A DNA stretch of 7,907 nucleotides from Betaproteobacteria bacterium TMED156. GTDB lineage: Bacteria > Pseudomonadota > Gammaproteobacteria > Burkholderiales > Burkholderiaceae_A. The stretch covers positions 1 to 7,907 of the forward strand of contig NHHF01000051.1 in NCBI GenBank assembly GCA_002171155.1. The letters are read 5' to 3'. A program made the translations under genes and the position numbers. The notes beneath the pieces are model-generated. The model saw only the letters and a list, made by a program, of their open reading frames with translations, was not told where the DNA came from and searched no databases. Below are positions 1-7,907 of this stretch, one piece after another (position 1 is the first letter of the stretch; every line of letters begins with the position of its first letter).

Positions 1-2
1 AA

Positions 3-527
3 TCGGCAAAAAGCGAAACCCGCCGCTCGACCATTGCCCAGGGCAGCGGCATGCCGGCGCGCGAAGCGTTGATTGTGCTGTGTGTCATCAACCATCCGGA
101 TTTGATGCAAAAACACCGCGATCTCTTTGAAACCCTTGTTTTTGAGACCTCCAGCCTCGATAAATTGCGGTTCGATATTATCGATTATGCCGACCGGCAA
201 GCCGAGCCTATGACAGGGCTTGACAATGGCGGTTTGACTGGGCATTTAGATGCGCTTGGGGTCGGCGCACTGGTCAGCCAGCTACAACAAATGCCGGAGG
301 CATTGACGATGGGTTTTGTTCGGCAGGACAGTGCGTTAGAGATTGTCGAGAGCGGCTGGCTTGAAGTTGTCGGAGTTCACCATACATTAAAGACATTAAT
401 GGATGAACGCGCCGAAGCTGAGGCCGATTTTGCCGTTGATAGCACACAGGAAAATTTTGAACGTCTCAGCGCAATTGTGAATCAAATCGCCGCGCTTGAG
501 AGAAATAACGACACACCGTTAACGTGA
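3..527 (+). CDS. dnaG: DNA primase, C-terminal part (5' end outside window)
   Basis: This is the C-terminal part of the replicative primase, which makes RNA primers at the fork and docks on the DnaB helicase through its C-terminal domain. The reading frame is open from base 3, so the gene starts upstream and the ATG at 51 is internal. The recognisable part is the helicase-binding helical region: a stretch reading [16 protein letters not shown], followed by helices around [19 protein letters not shown], and a charged tail with [28 protein letters not shown]. The catalytic TOPRIM and zinc-binding domains lie outside the window. The TGA stop is followed 20 nt later by the ATG of rpoD, the dnaG-rpoD order usual in Alphaproteobacteria, which strengthens a call resting on a fairly divergent domain. 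Recognition is by sequence resemblance and gene order; no alignment was run. Confidence 0.9.
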   Translation, partial: SAKSETRRSTIAQGSGMPAREALIVLCVINHPDLMQKHRDLFETLVFETSSLDKLRFDIIDYADRQAEPMTGLDNGGLTGHLDALGVGALVSQLQQMPEALTMGFVRQDSALEIVESGWLEVVGVHHTLKTLMDERAEAEADFAVDSTQENFERLSAIVNQIAALERNNDTPLT

Positions 528-547
528 GAGGGGTCACGCGAACTAAG

Positions 548-2518
<1,971 letters not shown>

Positions 2519-2545
2519 GTTTGTTTGCACGTTGAGGAACATCAC

Positions 2546-2881
2546 ATGCAGTTGACCATGCTCAAGGCAAAAATTCATCGCGCGCGTGTGACGCAATGCG
2601 ACATGAATTATGAAGGTTCGATTTCTATCGATCTGGACTGGCTGGACGCTGTCGGCATTTTGCCAAACGAGCAGGTCGATGTTTTGAACATTAACACCGG
2701 CGCGCGCTTTACGACTTACGCGATCAGTGCTGCGCGCGGGTCGAAAACCATTGGCATTAACGGCGCGGCGGCGCGCCTCGCCCAGCCCGATGATCTGGTC
2801 ATTATTCTGGCCTATGCACAAATGGACGCGACGGCGGCGCGGGCGCACAATCCCGTGGTCTTTCTTGCCGAAAACGCTTAA
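2546..2881 (+). CDS. panD: Aspartate 1-decarboxylase precursor
   Basis: PanD converts L-aspartate to beta-alanine, the amine half of pantothenate on the way to coenzyme A, using a pyruvoyl cofactor made by self-cleavage. The 111-aa product has the cleavage site G24-S25 in the motif YEGSISID. It also has the residues that E. coli PanD uses around the active site: K9, H11, Y22, R54, T57, Y58 and N72 (in INGAAA). It is somewhat shorter than the E. coli enzyme (126 aa), lacking part of the C-terminal tail. ATG 2546 was chosen because TTGAGGAA ends 6 nt upstream (GAGGA at 2534-2538) and the protein then matches the family N-terminus; a TTG at 2525 is also in frame but would add seven unconserved residues. 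It lies 27 nt after rpoD and 11 nt before the tRNA, with no terminator in either gap, so it probably belongs to the rpoD transcript. Confidence 0.96.
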   Translation: MQLTMLKAKIHRARVTQCDMNYEGSISIDLDWLDAVGILPNEQVDVLNINTGARFTTYAISAARGSKTIGINGAAARLAQPDDLVIILAYAQMDATAARAHNPVVFLAENA

Positions 2882-2892
2882 AAAGCTCTTGG

Positions 2893-2969
2893 GGGCCTGT
2901 AGCTCAGTTGGTTAGAGCGAACCGCTCATAACGGTTTGGTCGCAGGTTCAAGTCCTGCCGGGCCCACCA
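2893..2969 (+). tRNA. tRNA-Ile2 (anticodon CAT, lysidine type)
   Basis: A complete 77-nt cloverleaf with an encoded CCA end. The acceptor stem GGGCCTG/CGGGCCC has one T-G wobble, the D arm is GCTC/GAGC, the anticodon stem is AACCG/CGGTT around loop CTCATAA (anticodon CAT at 2927-2929), and the T arm is GCAGG-TTCAAGT-CCTGC. CAT could mean elongator Met or Ile2. The variable region TTGGTCGC, the TTCAAGT T-loop, and the C4-G69 and C5-G68 pairs, which are known recognition elements for E. coli TilS on tRNA-Ile2, favour Ile2. In that case C34 is modified to lysidine so that the tRNA reads AUA. It starts 11 nt after panD. Its 3' half overlaps the end of the opposite-strand GTPase gene by 44 nt. The tRNA call is certain; the Ile rather than Met identity is an inference. 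Confidence 0.95.
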
Positions 2970-3867
2970 TTTCCGCTTGCTTGAGGTCGTTTTCCAGCGC
3001 GCCGAGATCGCACACATCCCGAACGGCAATAAAAACCAGCTGCGGCGTGGCAGGGGCCGCCGGGGTCAGCTTCCAGTAGCGCTCCACAAGCTGAAGCCGA
3101 TGCGTGCCAGTATGCCCCTTGGCGCGTGCCAGCTTTCCGGCATAAGCGCCCAGCACGTTTTTCAAAACCGCAATATCGAGCGGAAATTCGGGCGAAAAAT
3201 AAATATGTTCAAAAACATCCCCCGCATTCACCATTTCAGGCAGGAGGGTATGTCGGTTTGCAGTGGCACGCGATTGGGTCCCACTTTGCGGCGGTGTCAG
3301 CAATAAGCCCGCAAAATCATCAATGCGTCCCGTGTCCATAATAGGGGCTTGCGTCAATGATGTGACCAGCACGCGCGTGGCCGCGGCGCCATCAGGCGTT
3401 AGGTCGGTTTTGCTCAGCAGAACAAGGTCGGCTTGCGCCAATTGTCGCGTAACCAGCTTGCCAACAAATTTGTCATGGCGTTTTTGCGGCAGGGTAATGC
3501 TGTCGGCTACCACAAAAACACCCGTTAGCTGCAAGCCCGCAATGCCAGCAACGGCCAGCGCGAGGCGCGCAGGCTCTCCTGCGCCGCTGGCCTCGATCAG
3601 CACGGCATCGGGCGGGTGGGCGTCAGCCACCATCATCATTAACTGGCTGGTCAGGTCTTCTTGCATCTGGCAGCACGCGCAGCCATTGGTCAGCGTGAGG
3701 GTGGTGCCGTCATGGTCGGCAATAAGCCCGGCGTCAATGTTCACCTTGCCGAGATCATTGACAAGAACAGTCAGGCGGACCTTGTGCGGTTCGCGCAATA
3801 GCCGGTTCACGAGGGTGGTTTTTCCAGCCCCCAAATAACCCCCTAAAATGGCGAGGGGAATATTCAT
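2926..3867 (-). CDS. COG0523 (CobW-like) P-loop GTPase, putative metal chaperone
   Basis: This is a G3E-family GTPase of the CobW/COG0523 group, whose members deliver or insert metals (zinc, cobalt, iron or nickel, depending on subgroup). In the 313-aa product the Walker A is GGYLGAGKTT (9-18), the switch-like segment is VNDLGKVNIDAGLI (36-49), the diagnostic CxCC metal motif is C63-A-C65-C66, and the base-recognition motif is SKTD (152-155, in place of NKxD). A CobW_C-like domain follows (about 218-298, ending LVFIAVRDVCDLGALENDL). There is no histidine-rich tract. ATG 3867 lies one base after the upstream hydrolase's TAA, so translation is probably coupled. Oddly, residues 300-313 (MVGPAGLEPATKPL) are encoded by the complement of the tRNA 3' half, and the TGA stop falls in the tRNA anticodon loop. 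The family is clear; which metal it handles cannot be read from the sequence. Supplying the neighbouring hydrolase is an inference. Confidence 0.9.
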   Translation of the reverse strand: MNIPLAILGGYLGAGKTTLVNRLLREPHKVRLTVLVNDLGKVNIDAGLIADHDGTTLTLTNGCACCQMQEDLTSQLMMMVADAHPPDAVLIEASGAGEPARLALAVAGIAGLQLTGVFVVADSITLPQKRHDKFVGKLVTRQLAQADLVLLSKTDLTPDGAAATRVLVTSLTQAPIMDTGRIDDFAGLLLTPPQSGTQSRATANRHTLLPEMVNAGDVFEHIYFSPEFPLDIAVLKNVLGAYAGKLARAKGHTGTHRLQLVERYWKLTPAAPATPQLVFIAVRDVCDLGALENDLKQAEMVGPAGLEPATKPL

Positions 3868-3868
3868 C

Positions 3869-5512
3869 TTAATCGTTTCCCAATGGGGCAGGCACGCCGC
3901 TAAAAACGGTGCCCCATATTTTTATGTCGCGTAAATCTTCCAGAGGCACTTCGAACGGGTCTTGCTCCAGCACGGTGAAATCAGCACGCTTGCCGGGCTG
4001 TAATGTGCCCACTTCGTGTTCCAGCCCCAGCACATAGGCCGCGTCTATGGTGATTGCGCGCAAGGCCTGTTCGACGCTGATGCGCTCTTCGGGCCCGACC
4101 ACATCACCGGCAACATTTTTGCGATTGACCGCTACCCATGCCGAGTTCAAGGGCTGGGCAGGTGCCATGGTGTAGTCCGAATGTAGCGCAAAGGGTATAC
4201 CATGTCGGCTAAGCGTACCGGCACGCGCCATGGTGTGTGCGCGTGCTGTGCCCAATGCTTCGCGAGCATAAATGTCGCTTAATTCGTGAAGGTAATAAAT
4301 ATTCACCGAAGCCAGGGCACCCAAATCTTTCATCCGACGGATTTGCTCGGGCTGCGACAGCCCCAAATGCTCAATGGTAAATCGGTGGTTTACCCGCGGC
4401 TTTTCAAATTGCAGTTTTTCCAAAACATCCAAGGCGAGTTCTAGCCCCAAATCACCAGTGCAATGTACATGTATTTTATAGCCCGCATGCCAAAACAGGC
4501 GCGCGGCGGCTTCGAAATTTTCCGGCACCATTAGCCATTCACCGTCATGGCCATCGAGATATCCAGGTTCGGCGACCATCATTAATTGCGAGAAAAAAGC
4601 GCCATCGGTGAACAGTTTGACATGGTCAGAGAAAAACAGCCGTTCGGTGTTTAACTGCGGCAGAGTCTCAACAAATTTGCGCGTTTCCCCAAAATCGCCG
4701 GTCGGCGTCAGCGTTAGAATATTGGGGGTGTAATGTACGCGGAAGGGCGTGTCCGGTGTATCAAGGCTGGCACATGCCGCCTGCCACTCCATGTCAAAAT
4801 TGAAAATGCCGATGCCCATATCACCGACAAGCGTGTGGCCGCCAAAATGCGCCACTTGTTTCAGGCGCGTCATGCCGAGCCCGAAATGGTCAGACGACAT
4901 TAAAGCCGGATTAAGCGCGGCGATGGCAAGCCGCAACCCCGTTTCGAAAAACCTGCCTGCCGGCAAATCAATTTGCGGATGCTCGGCGATGGCGCCTGTT
5001 TCCAGATTAAAATGGGCTAGCGCCGCCGAATTCATAATGACTTCGTGAAATGACCGATGCCAGACAATAATCGGCCGGTCTGAGCATATCGCATCGATAT
5101 CGGGACGGGTGATGTTGCCGTGCCAGTCTCGGTGATAACCCCATGTGAAAAATGGCGCGTCATTCGGTTCGCTCGCATGGGAGGCGAGTGCTTCCAGATA
5201 GTCTTCGCGCGAGCCGACAGCCGGTGAGTTACCCCAAGGCAGTTTCCACTCCAGCGCCGTGATAAACTGCATGGGCAAAATAACCGATGCCATGCTGGGG
5301 TGCAAATGCGGGTCAATAAAGCCCGGCATGATGATTTTATCTTCGAAGGTCGTGTCGATTGTATGCGGATAACGCTCAAGCCACGGTTTCAGGCTTTCAA
5401 GCGTGCCTACTTCAAGGATGAGGCCGTCACGCACAGCGATCGCATGCCCAACTGGCTGGCTGGGCTCCATTGTTTGAATTTTACGCGCCGTGTAGACAAT
5501 AAGACCGCTCAT
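3869..5512 (-). CDS. Metal-dependent amidohydrolase, YtcJ/Amidohydro_3-like
   Basis: A 547-aa cytoplasmic hydrolase (no signal peptide seen) of the amidohydrolase superfamily, YtcJ-like branch. These are TIM-barrel metalloenzymes acting on amide or related bonds; the substrate here is unknown. The N-terminal beta-sandwich part (1-60) leads into the metal motif GFIDPHLHP with H69 and H71. Other likely metal or catalytic positions are K299 in HVKLFTDGAF (candidate bridging lysine), H348-V-H350 in IHVHCTGD, H382 in TIEHLGLS, and H444 and D446 in LHSDYTMAP. The C-terminal segment AITIDAAYVLGLEHEVGTLQPGKRADFTVLEQDPF is the usual superfamily closing strand. The start ATG 5512 has GGAGGAA immediately upstream (5515-5521). 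The COG0523 GTPase follows one base after its stop, implying one operon. The first gene rightward is divergent, so this is the lead gene of its unit. Confidence 0.92.
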   Translation of the reverse strand: MSGLIVYTARKIQTMEPSQPVGHAIAVRDGLILEVGTLESLKPWLERYPHTIDTTFEDKIIMPGFIDPHLHPSMASVILPMQFITALEWKLPWGNSPAVGSREDYLEALASHASEPNDAPFFTWGYHRDWHGNITRPDIDAICSDRPIIVWHRSFHEVIMNSAALAHFNLETGAIAEHPQIDLPAGRFFETGLRLAIAALNPALMSSDHFGLGMTRLKQVAHFGGHTLVGDMGIGIFNFDMEWQAACASLDTPDTPFRVHYTPNILTLTPTGDFGETRKFVETLPQLNTERLFFSDHVKLFTDGAFFSQLMMVAEPGYLDGHDGEWLMVPENFEAAARLFWHAGYKIHVHCTGDLGLELALDVLEKLQFEKPRVNHRFTIEHLGLSQPEQIRRMKDLGALASVNIYYLHELSDIYAREALGTARAHTMARAGTLSRHGIPFALHSDYTMAPAQPLNSAWVAVNRKNVAGDVVGPEERISVEQALRAITIDAAYVLGLEHEVGTLQPGKRADFTVLEQDPFEVPLEDLRDIKIWGTVFSGVPAPLGND

Positions 5513-5622
5513 AGTTCCTCCGCCAAAATCTGCCCTGATGTTGTCTCGGTGCTTTCCTGTTGCTTCATGGTAGCAAAACGGGGCAGTCTTTCAGCGTTTA
5601 ATTGATATTGAAGGAGGGAAAA
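5513..5622. promoter_or_regulatory. Divergent intergenic region between hydrolase and MAPEG gene
   Basis: This 110-bp gap must hold the promoters for the leftward hydrolase-GTPase operon and the rightward MAPEG gene, because both genes start here and point away from each other. Both edges carry good ribosome sites: GGAGGAA for the hydrolase (5515-5521, - strand) and AAGGAGGG for the MAPEG gene (5611-5618, + strand). I could not pick a convincing -35/-10 pair on either strand, and I saw no inverted repeat resembling a Zur or Fur box. The promoter assignment is therefore by position only. Confidence 0.5.
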
Positions 5623-6039
5623 ATGGAACCTACAGCAATTTTACAACCCGTTATTGCCTTGGGCCTGTGGACTGGGGTTATGATGCTTTGGATGTATGCC
5701 ACGCGCATTCCGGCCATGAACGAGGCAGGAATTGATCCGCAAGATGCGGCGCACCCAAGTACTATGACATTGCCGTCAGAAGTTTCTCGAATTGCAGATA
5801 ATTATAATCATCTATTCGAGCAGCCAACCCTATTCTATGCAATCGTAATATCGATCGCTGTATTAGGGCATGGTGATGCAACGGCTGTTACCTGCGCCTG
5901 GTCGTTTGTAATTTTGCGGGTTGTACACTCACTTATCCAGAGCACGGTCAATTTAGTGATGCTGCGTTTCGGTGTTTTCGCTCTTTCATGGGTCGCTTTG
6001 CTAATTATGACTGTTCGTGAGGCACTGGTTATTTTCTAG
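5623..6039 (+). CDS. MAPEG-family membrane protein
   Basis: A 138-aa integral membrane protein of the MAPEG family (membrane-associated proteins in eicosanoid and glutathione metabolism). Bacterial members are mostly uncharacterised and some have glutathione transferase activity. About four membrane segments are visible: roughly residues 7-27, 68-84, 87-107 and 115-134. The family signature appears as ADNYNHLFEQPTLFYA (58-73; N62, E66, P68) and as R100-VVHSLIQSTVN111. The hydrophilic loop RIPAMNEAGIDPQDA follows the first helix. I chose ATG 5623 because AAGGAGGG sits 4 nt upstream; an in-frame TTG at 5602 would put that ribosome site inside the gene. It is divergent from the hydrolase and ends at a strong terminator, so it is probably monocistronic. 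The family call is good, but the enzymatic role is unknown and may have nothing to do with its neighbours. Confidence 0.85.
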   Translation: MEPTAILQPVIALGLWTGVMMLWMYATRIPAMNEAGIDPQDAAHPSTMTLPSEVSRIADNYNHLFEQPTLFYAIVISIAVLGHGDATAVTCAWSFVILRVVHSLIQSTVNLVMLRFGVFALSWVALLIMTVREALVIF

Positions 6040-6056
6040 GCCGACCTCGTAATCTT

Positions 6057-6095
6057 AAAAAAGAAACGGTCGCCTTTTCAGGCGGCCGTTTTTTT
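6057..6095. terminator. Bidirectional intrinsic terminator between convergent genes
   Basis: A 9-bp stem, ACGGTCGCC (6066-6074) pairing with GGCGGCCGT (6081-6089) with one T-G wobble, closes a TTTTCA loop. On the + strand it is followed by seven T (6089-6095). On the - strand it is followed by a T-rich run (complement of AAAAAAGAAA at 6057-6066). It therefore suits termination of the MAPEG gene from the left and the YggT-like gene from the right. The stop codon of the latter (6094-6096) overlaps the T tract. Confidence 0.9.
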
Positions 6096-6441
6096 AGCGA
6101 TTAAATATTGCATAAAGGCCGGCGGCGACCTCGCCCTCCAGTGGGAAAGACAACATGCCCATCACCGAATAGCCCAGCAGATACGGCACTACATAAAAAC
6201 GGGCCAGATAGAAGAACCACGCCACATAAAGCGGCACCAGAGGCGGCAGCAGAAACGGCGGGGTTACGGGTTTCCAAAGCCGAATGAGTGGATCAGTAAG
6301 CCTTACAAAGGCTTGCATGAAAAAGAAGTCTGAATTTTCCGGCTGAAACATGTTCATGGCGGTGCGCCCGATCAATGTCCACATAACCACGCCGAGGCTG
6401 TAATCAATAATGATGACCCAAAGAGGAAATGCTTGTGCCAA
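6094..6441 (-). CDS. YggT-like small membrane protein
   Basis: A 115-aa protein with membrane segments at about residues 7-27 and in the 64-98 stretch, separated by a loop carrying AFVRLTDPLIRLWKPVTPP (44-62). The TDP motif (49-51) followed by a basic and Pro-containing segment is typical of YggT/Ycf19-type proteins. The usual GGIDISP-like segment of canonical YggT is replaced here by FLLPPLVPLYVAWFF, and the C-terminus is longer, so this is a variant or a separate subgroup. YggT proteins have no firmly established biochemical role. The only plausible start is TTG 6441: an in-frame stop lies just upstream and AGGAG (6450-6454) is 8 nt before it; the next Met is residue 20, inside the first helix. 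It follows the symporter on the same strand after 82 nt, which suggests a functional or regulatory link. Confidence 0.7.
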   Translation of the reverse strand: MAQAFPLWVIIIDYSLGVVMWTLIGRTAMNMFQPENSDFFFMQAFVRLTDPLIRLWKPVTPPFLLPPLVPLYVAWFFYLARFYVVPYLLGYSVMGMLSFPLEGEVAAGLYAIFNR

Positions 6442-6449
6442 TGTGTTTG

Positions 6450-6454
6450 CTCCT
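6450..6454 (-). promoter_or_regulatory. Ribosome binding site fixing a TTG start
   Basis: On the - strand AGGAG lies 8 nt before TTG at 6439-6441, an ideal spacing. The same frame has a TGA four codons further upstream, so no ATG or GTG start is available before the first membrane helix. The nearby ATGATG (6456-6461 on the - strand) is in another frame. Confidence 0.75.
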
Positions 6455-6474
6455 CATCATCTATCCTTATGTCG

Positions 6475-6505
6475 AAAAAAACGGGTGGCGCGCAAAGCCC
6501 CGCCA
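6475..6505 (-). terminator. Possible weak terminator after the symporter
   Basis: Read on the - strand, a GC-rich segment (TGGCG, 6505-6501, pairing with CGCCA, 6490-6486; an alternative pairing uses CGGG with CCCG) is followed by seven T (6481-6475), 19 nt downstream of the symporter stop. Both stems are short or imperfect, so it may attenuate rather than block read-through into the YggT-like gene. Confidence 0.35.
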
Positions 6506-6523
6506 GCTTCGTTTTAAGATGGA

Positions 6524-7907
6524 TTAAGTTTCTTGTTCCAGAAAGGTCGCTCCGCCGGGTATACGAATTTCATCAACCATCGCTTGTGTTTCGGCGTCGG
6601 GTTGTTCCGTGAGCAAGGAAACAACCACCATGGCGACCAGACTGACGGTCATGCCGACAATGCCGAAGCGCAAATGGTCAATGCCAAGCCATGGCTCCAT
6701 TCCAGCAAAGCGCACCTGATAGAGATAGGCCGAGCCCGCAAGGAAGCCAAGCCCCATGCCAGCCACCGCGCCCTGGCGGTTTGCCCGTTTCCACCAGACA
6801 CCCAATACTAGCGGAAAGAACATACCAGAACACGCGAAACTGAACGCCCACGCCACCGCACCCAAAATACTTGAAAGCTTGAGGCTGGCGACTAGTGCGC
6901 CACCGGCACCGATGACAATGAGCAGAATGCGCGCCACGATAAGTCGTGTGCGGGTATCGGCGGTAGGGTCAATTATTTTGTAATACAGATCATGCGACAG
7001 GGCATTAGCGATGGCGAGCAACAGCCCGTCCGCCGTGGACATAGCCGCCGCCATGCCACCAGCCGCCACCAGACCTGAGATGACATAAGGCAGACCGGCA
7101 ATCTCCGGCGTCGCCAGAACAACGATATCACCGCGCATGAAGAACTCGTTAATCTGTAGTAGGCCGTCGCCATTGCTGTCGGAAATGGCAAGGAAGCCGA
7201 CATTGCCCCATTTCTGGATCCAGTCCAGCGTCTGCACTTCGGCAATTGATTTGCCGATAATGCCGGTTGCGAGGTTCGGGTCCATAATTTGCAGTTTGGT
7301 GAAGGTCGCCAAAGCCGGTGCCGTGAAATACAGCAGGAAGATGAAAAACAGCGACCACACAACCGAACGGCGCGCCTCACGCACGGATGGTGTTGTGAAA
7401 TAGCGCATCAAAATATGCGGCAGCGAGGCCGTGCCCGCCATCAACACCAGCACCAGCGTCACGAATTTCCAGCTTGCCATGGCCGAATCCGGTGCCTTGG
7501 CATGCGCGGTCGTCAGCGCCCGCATGCCTGCAAAGCTTTCTGTCGGCATTAAAGTGCCAACGCCCTGCAAGGCTTCTAATTCGCCAATGCGCTCAACGGC
7601 GCCGCCGTAAGAAAATTGCGGGATGAGGCCAAAGCCCTGCACATTGGACATCCAGAACACAGGCACCAGATAGGCGATAATCAGCACAATATATTGGGCA
7701 ACTTGGGTCCATGTCACAGCGCGCATACCGCCCAGCATGGAACACAGCAAAATGCCGAGCAGACCGAACCAGACGCCCATCTCAAAAGGAATTTGCAGCG
7801 CGCGGGCCGCGATAGTGCCGGTGGCGTTAATCTGCGCCGTGACGTAAGTGAACGAGGCGACCACCAGCACGATGACGGCAAACAGACGGGCCATATTGCC
7901 GCCATAG
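6524..7907 (-). CDS. Sodium:solute symporter (SSS family), VC_2705/acetate-permease-like, N-terminus outside window
   Basis: A polytopic secondary transporter that couples solute uptake to sodium flow. The frame is open to the right edge (the ATG at 7894 is preceded in frame by codons for YGGN), so the protein continues upstream and about 460 residues are visible. Counting from that internal Met, the SSS signature GGMRAVTWTQVAQYIVLII lies at about 55-73, a long extramembrane segment at about 85-140, and the conserved AAAMSTADGLLLAIANALSHD at about 280-300, whose Ser/Thr residues are expected at the sodium site. The C-terminal tail MVDEIRIPGGATFLEQ resembles ActP-like permeases. A loop DSNGDGLLQINE (239-250) fits the EF-hand calcium-binding consensus. 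The inserts and tail resemble the large-subunit VC_2705 group, which normally has a small DUF4212 partner just upstream; that would lie outside this window. The transported solute (acetate or another small carboxylate) is an inference. Confidence 0.88.
   Translation of the reverse strand, partial: YGGNMARLFAVIVLVVASFTYVTAQINATGTIAARALQIPFEMGVWFGLLGILLCSMLGGMRAVTWTQVAQYIVLIIAYLVPVFWMSNVQGFGLIPQFSYGGAVERIGELEALQGVGTLMPTESFAGMRALTTAHAKAPDSAMASWKFVTLVLVLMAGTASLPHILMRYFTTPSVREARRSVVWSLFFIFLLYFTAPALATFTKLQIMDPNLATGIIGKSIAEVQTLDWIQKWGNVGFLAISDSNGDGLLQINEFFMRGDIVVLATPEIAGLPYVISGLVAAGGMAAAMSTADGLLLAIANALSHDLYYKIIDPTADTRTRLIVARILLIVIGAGGALVASLKLSSILGAVAWAFSFACSGMFFPLVLGVWWKRANRQGAVAGMGLGFLAGSAYLYQVRFAGMEPWLGIDHLRFGIVGMTVSLVAMVVVSLLTEQPDAETQAMVDEIRIPGGATFLEQET

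Noticed and set aside
2881..2910. Possible - strand terminator after the GTPase gene (complement of AAAAAGCTCTTGGGGGCC and the tRNA D arm)
   Set aside because: Only about five pairs including a wobble could form, with a long loop, and it uses tRNA bases already explained by the cloverleaf; the T run is short.
2893..2969. Elongator tRNA-Met as the identity of the CAT tRNA
   Set aside because: Not fully excluded, but the acceptor-stem C4-G69 and C5-G68 pairs and the TTGGTCGC variable region fit tRNA-Ile2 better.
2926..2970. Reading the GPAGLEPATKPL tail as a conserved protein motif
   Set aside because: It is exactly the complement of the tRNA; similar peptides recur in translated databases wherever frames run across a tRNA gene, so it is not evidence of homology.
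3263..3838. 191-codon + strand frame opposite the GTPase gene
   Set aside because: Composition is Ser, Ala and Arg rich with no recognisable domain, and it lies entirely within a well-supported gene on the other strand.
5513..5622. Zur/Fur-type operator upstream of the hydrolase-GTPase operon
   Set aside because: I looked because COG0523 genes are often zinc-regulated, but no AT-rich inverted repeat of the right kind is visible.
6973..7380. 135-codon alternative frame on the - strand within the symporter
   Set aside because: It overlaps a conserved transporter core in another frame and has a Cys/Arg-rich, non-protein-like composition.

Overview
The window looks like a chromosomal segment of an alphaproteobacterium. 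The support is the gene order primase (dnaG) followed by the primary sigma factor (rpoD), the alphaproteobacterial type of RpoD with a long acidic non-conserved insert, moderate GC content and dense packing. I cannot name the genus. There are eight protein genes (two cut by the window edges) and one tRNA. No insertion sequence, CRISPR array, phage gene or rRNA is visible.

Left block, + strand (1-2969): the C-terminal end of dnaG, full-length rpoD, panD (aspartate 1-decarboxylase, for beta-alanine, pantothenate and CoA) and a tRNA with anticodon CAT that reads best as the lysidine-type tRNA-Ile2. Gaps are 20, 27 and 11 nt, so this is probably one housekeeping transcription unit covering replication priming, transcription initiation, cofactor supply and translation.

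Middle block, - strand (2926-5512): an amidohydrolase of the YtcJ/Amidohydro_3 type and, one base downstream, a COG0523 (CobW-like) P-loop GTPase. The spacing implies translational coupling and suggests a metal chaperone made together with a metalloenzyme. The GTPase gene runs 44 nt into the opposite-strand tRNA. Its last 14 codons are antisense tRNA sequence and its stop codon lies in the tRNA anticodon loop.

Right block (5513-7907): a divergently transcribed MAPEG-family membrane protein (+) converges on a YggT-like membrane protein (-), with a strong bidirectional terminator between them. Upstream of the YggT-like gene on the same strand is a large sodium:solute symporter resembling the VC_2705/acetate-permease-like group. 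It runs off the right edge and carries a textbook EF-hand-like loop.

Most of the window is ordinary housekeeping and transport. The parts most worth a second look are the tRNA/GTPase overlap, the coupled hydrolase-GTPase pair and the EF-hand loop in the symporter. I do not see a clear, wholly new multi-gene system.
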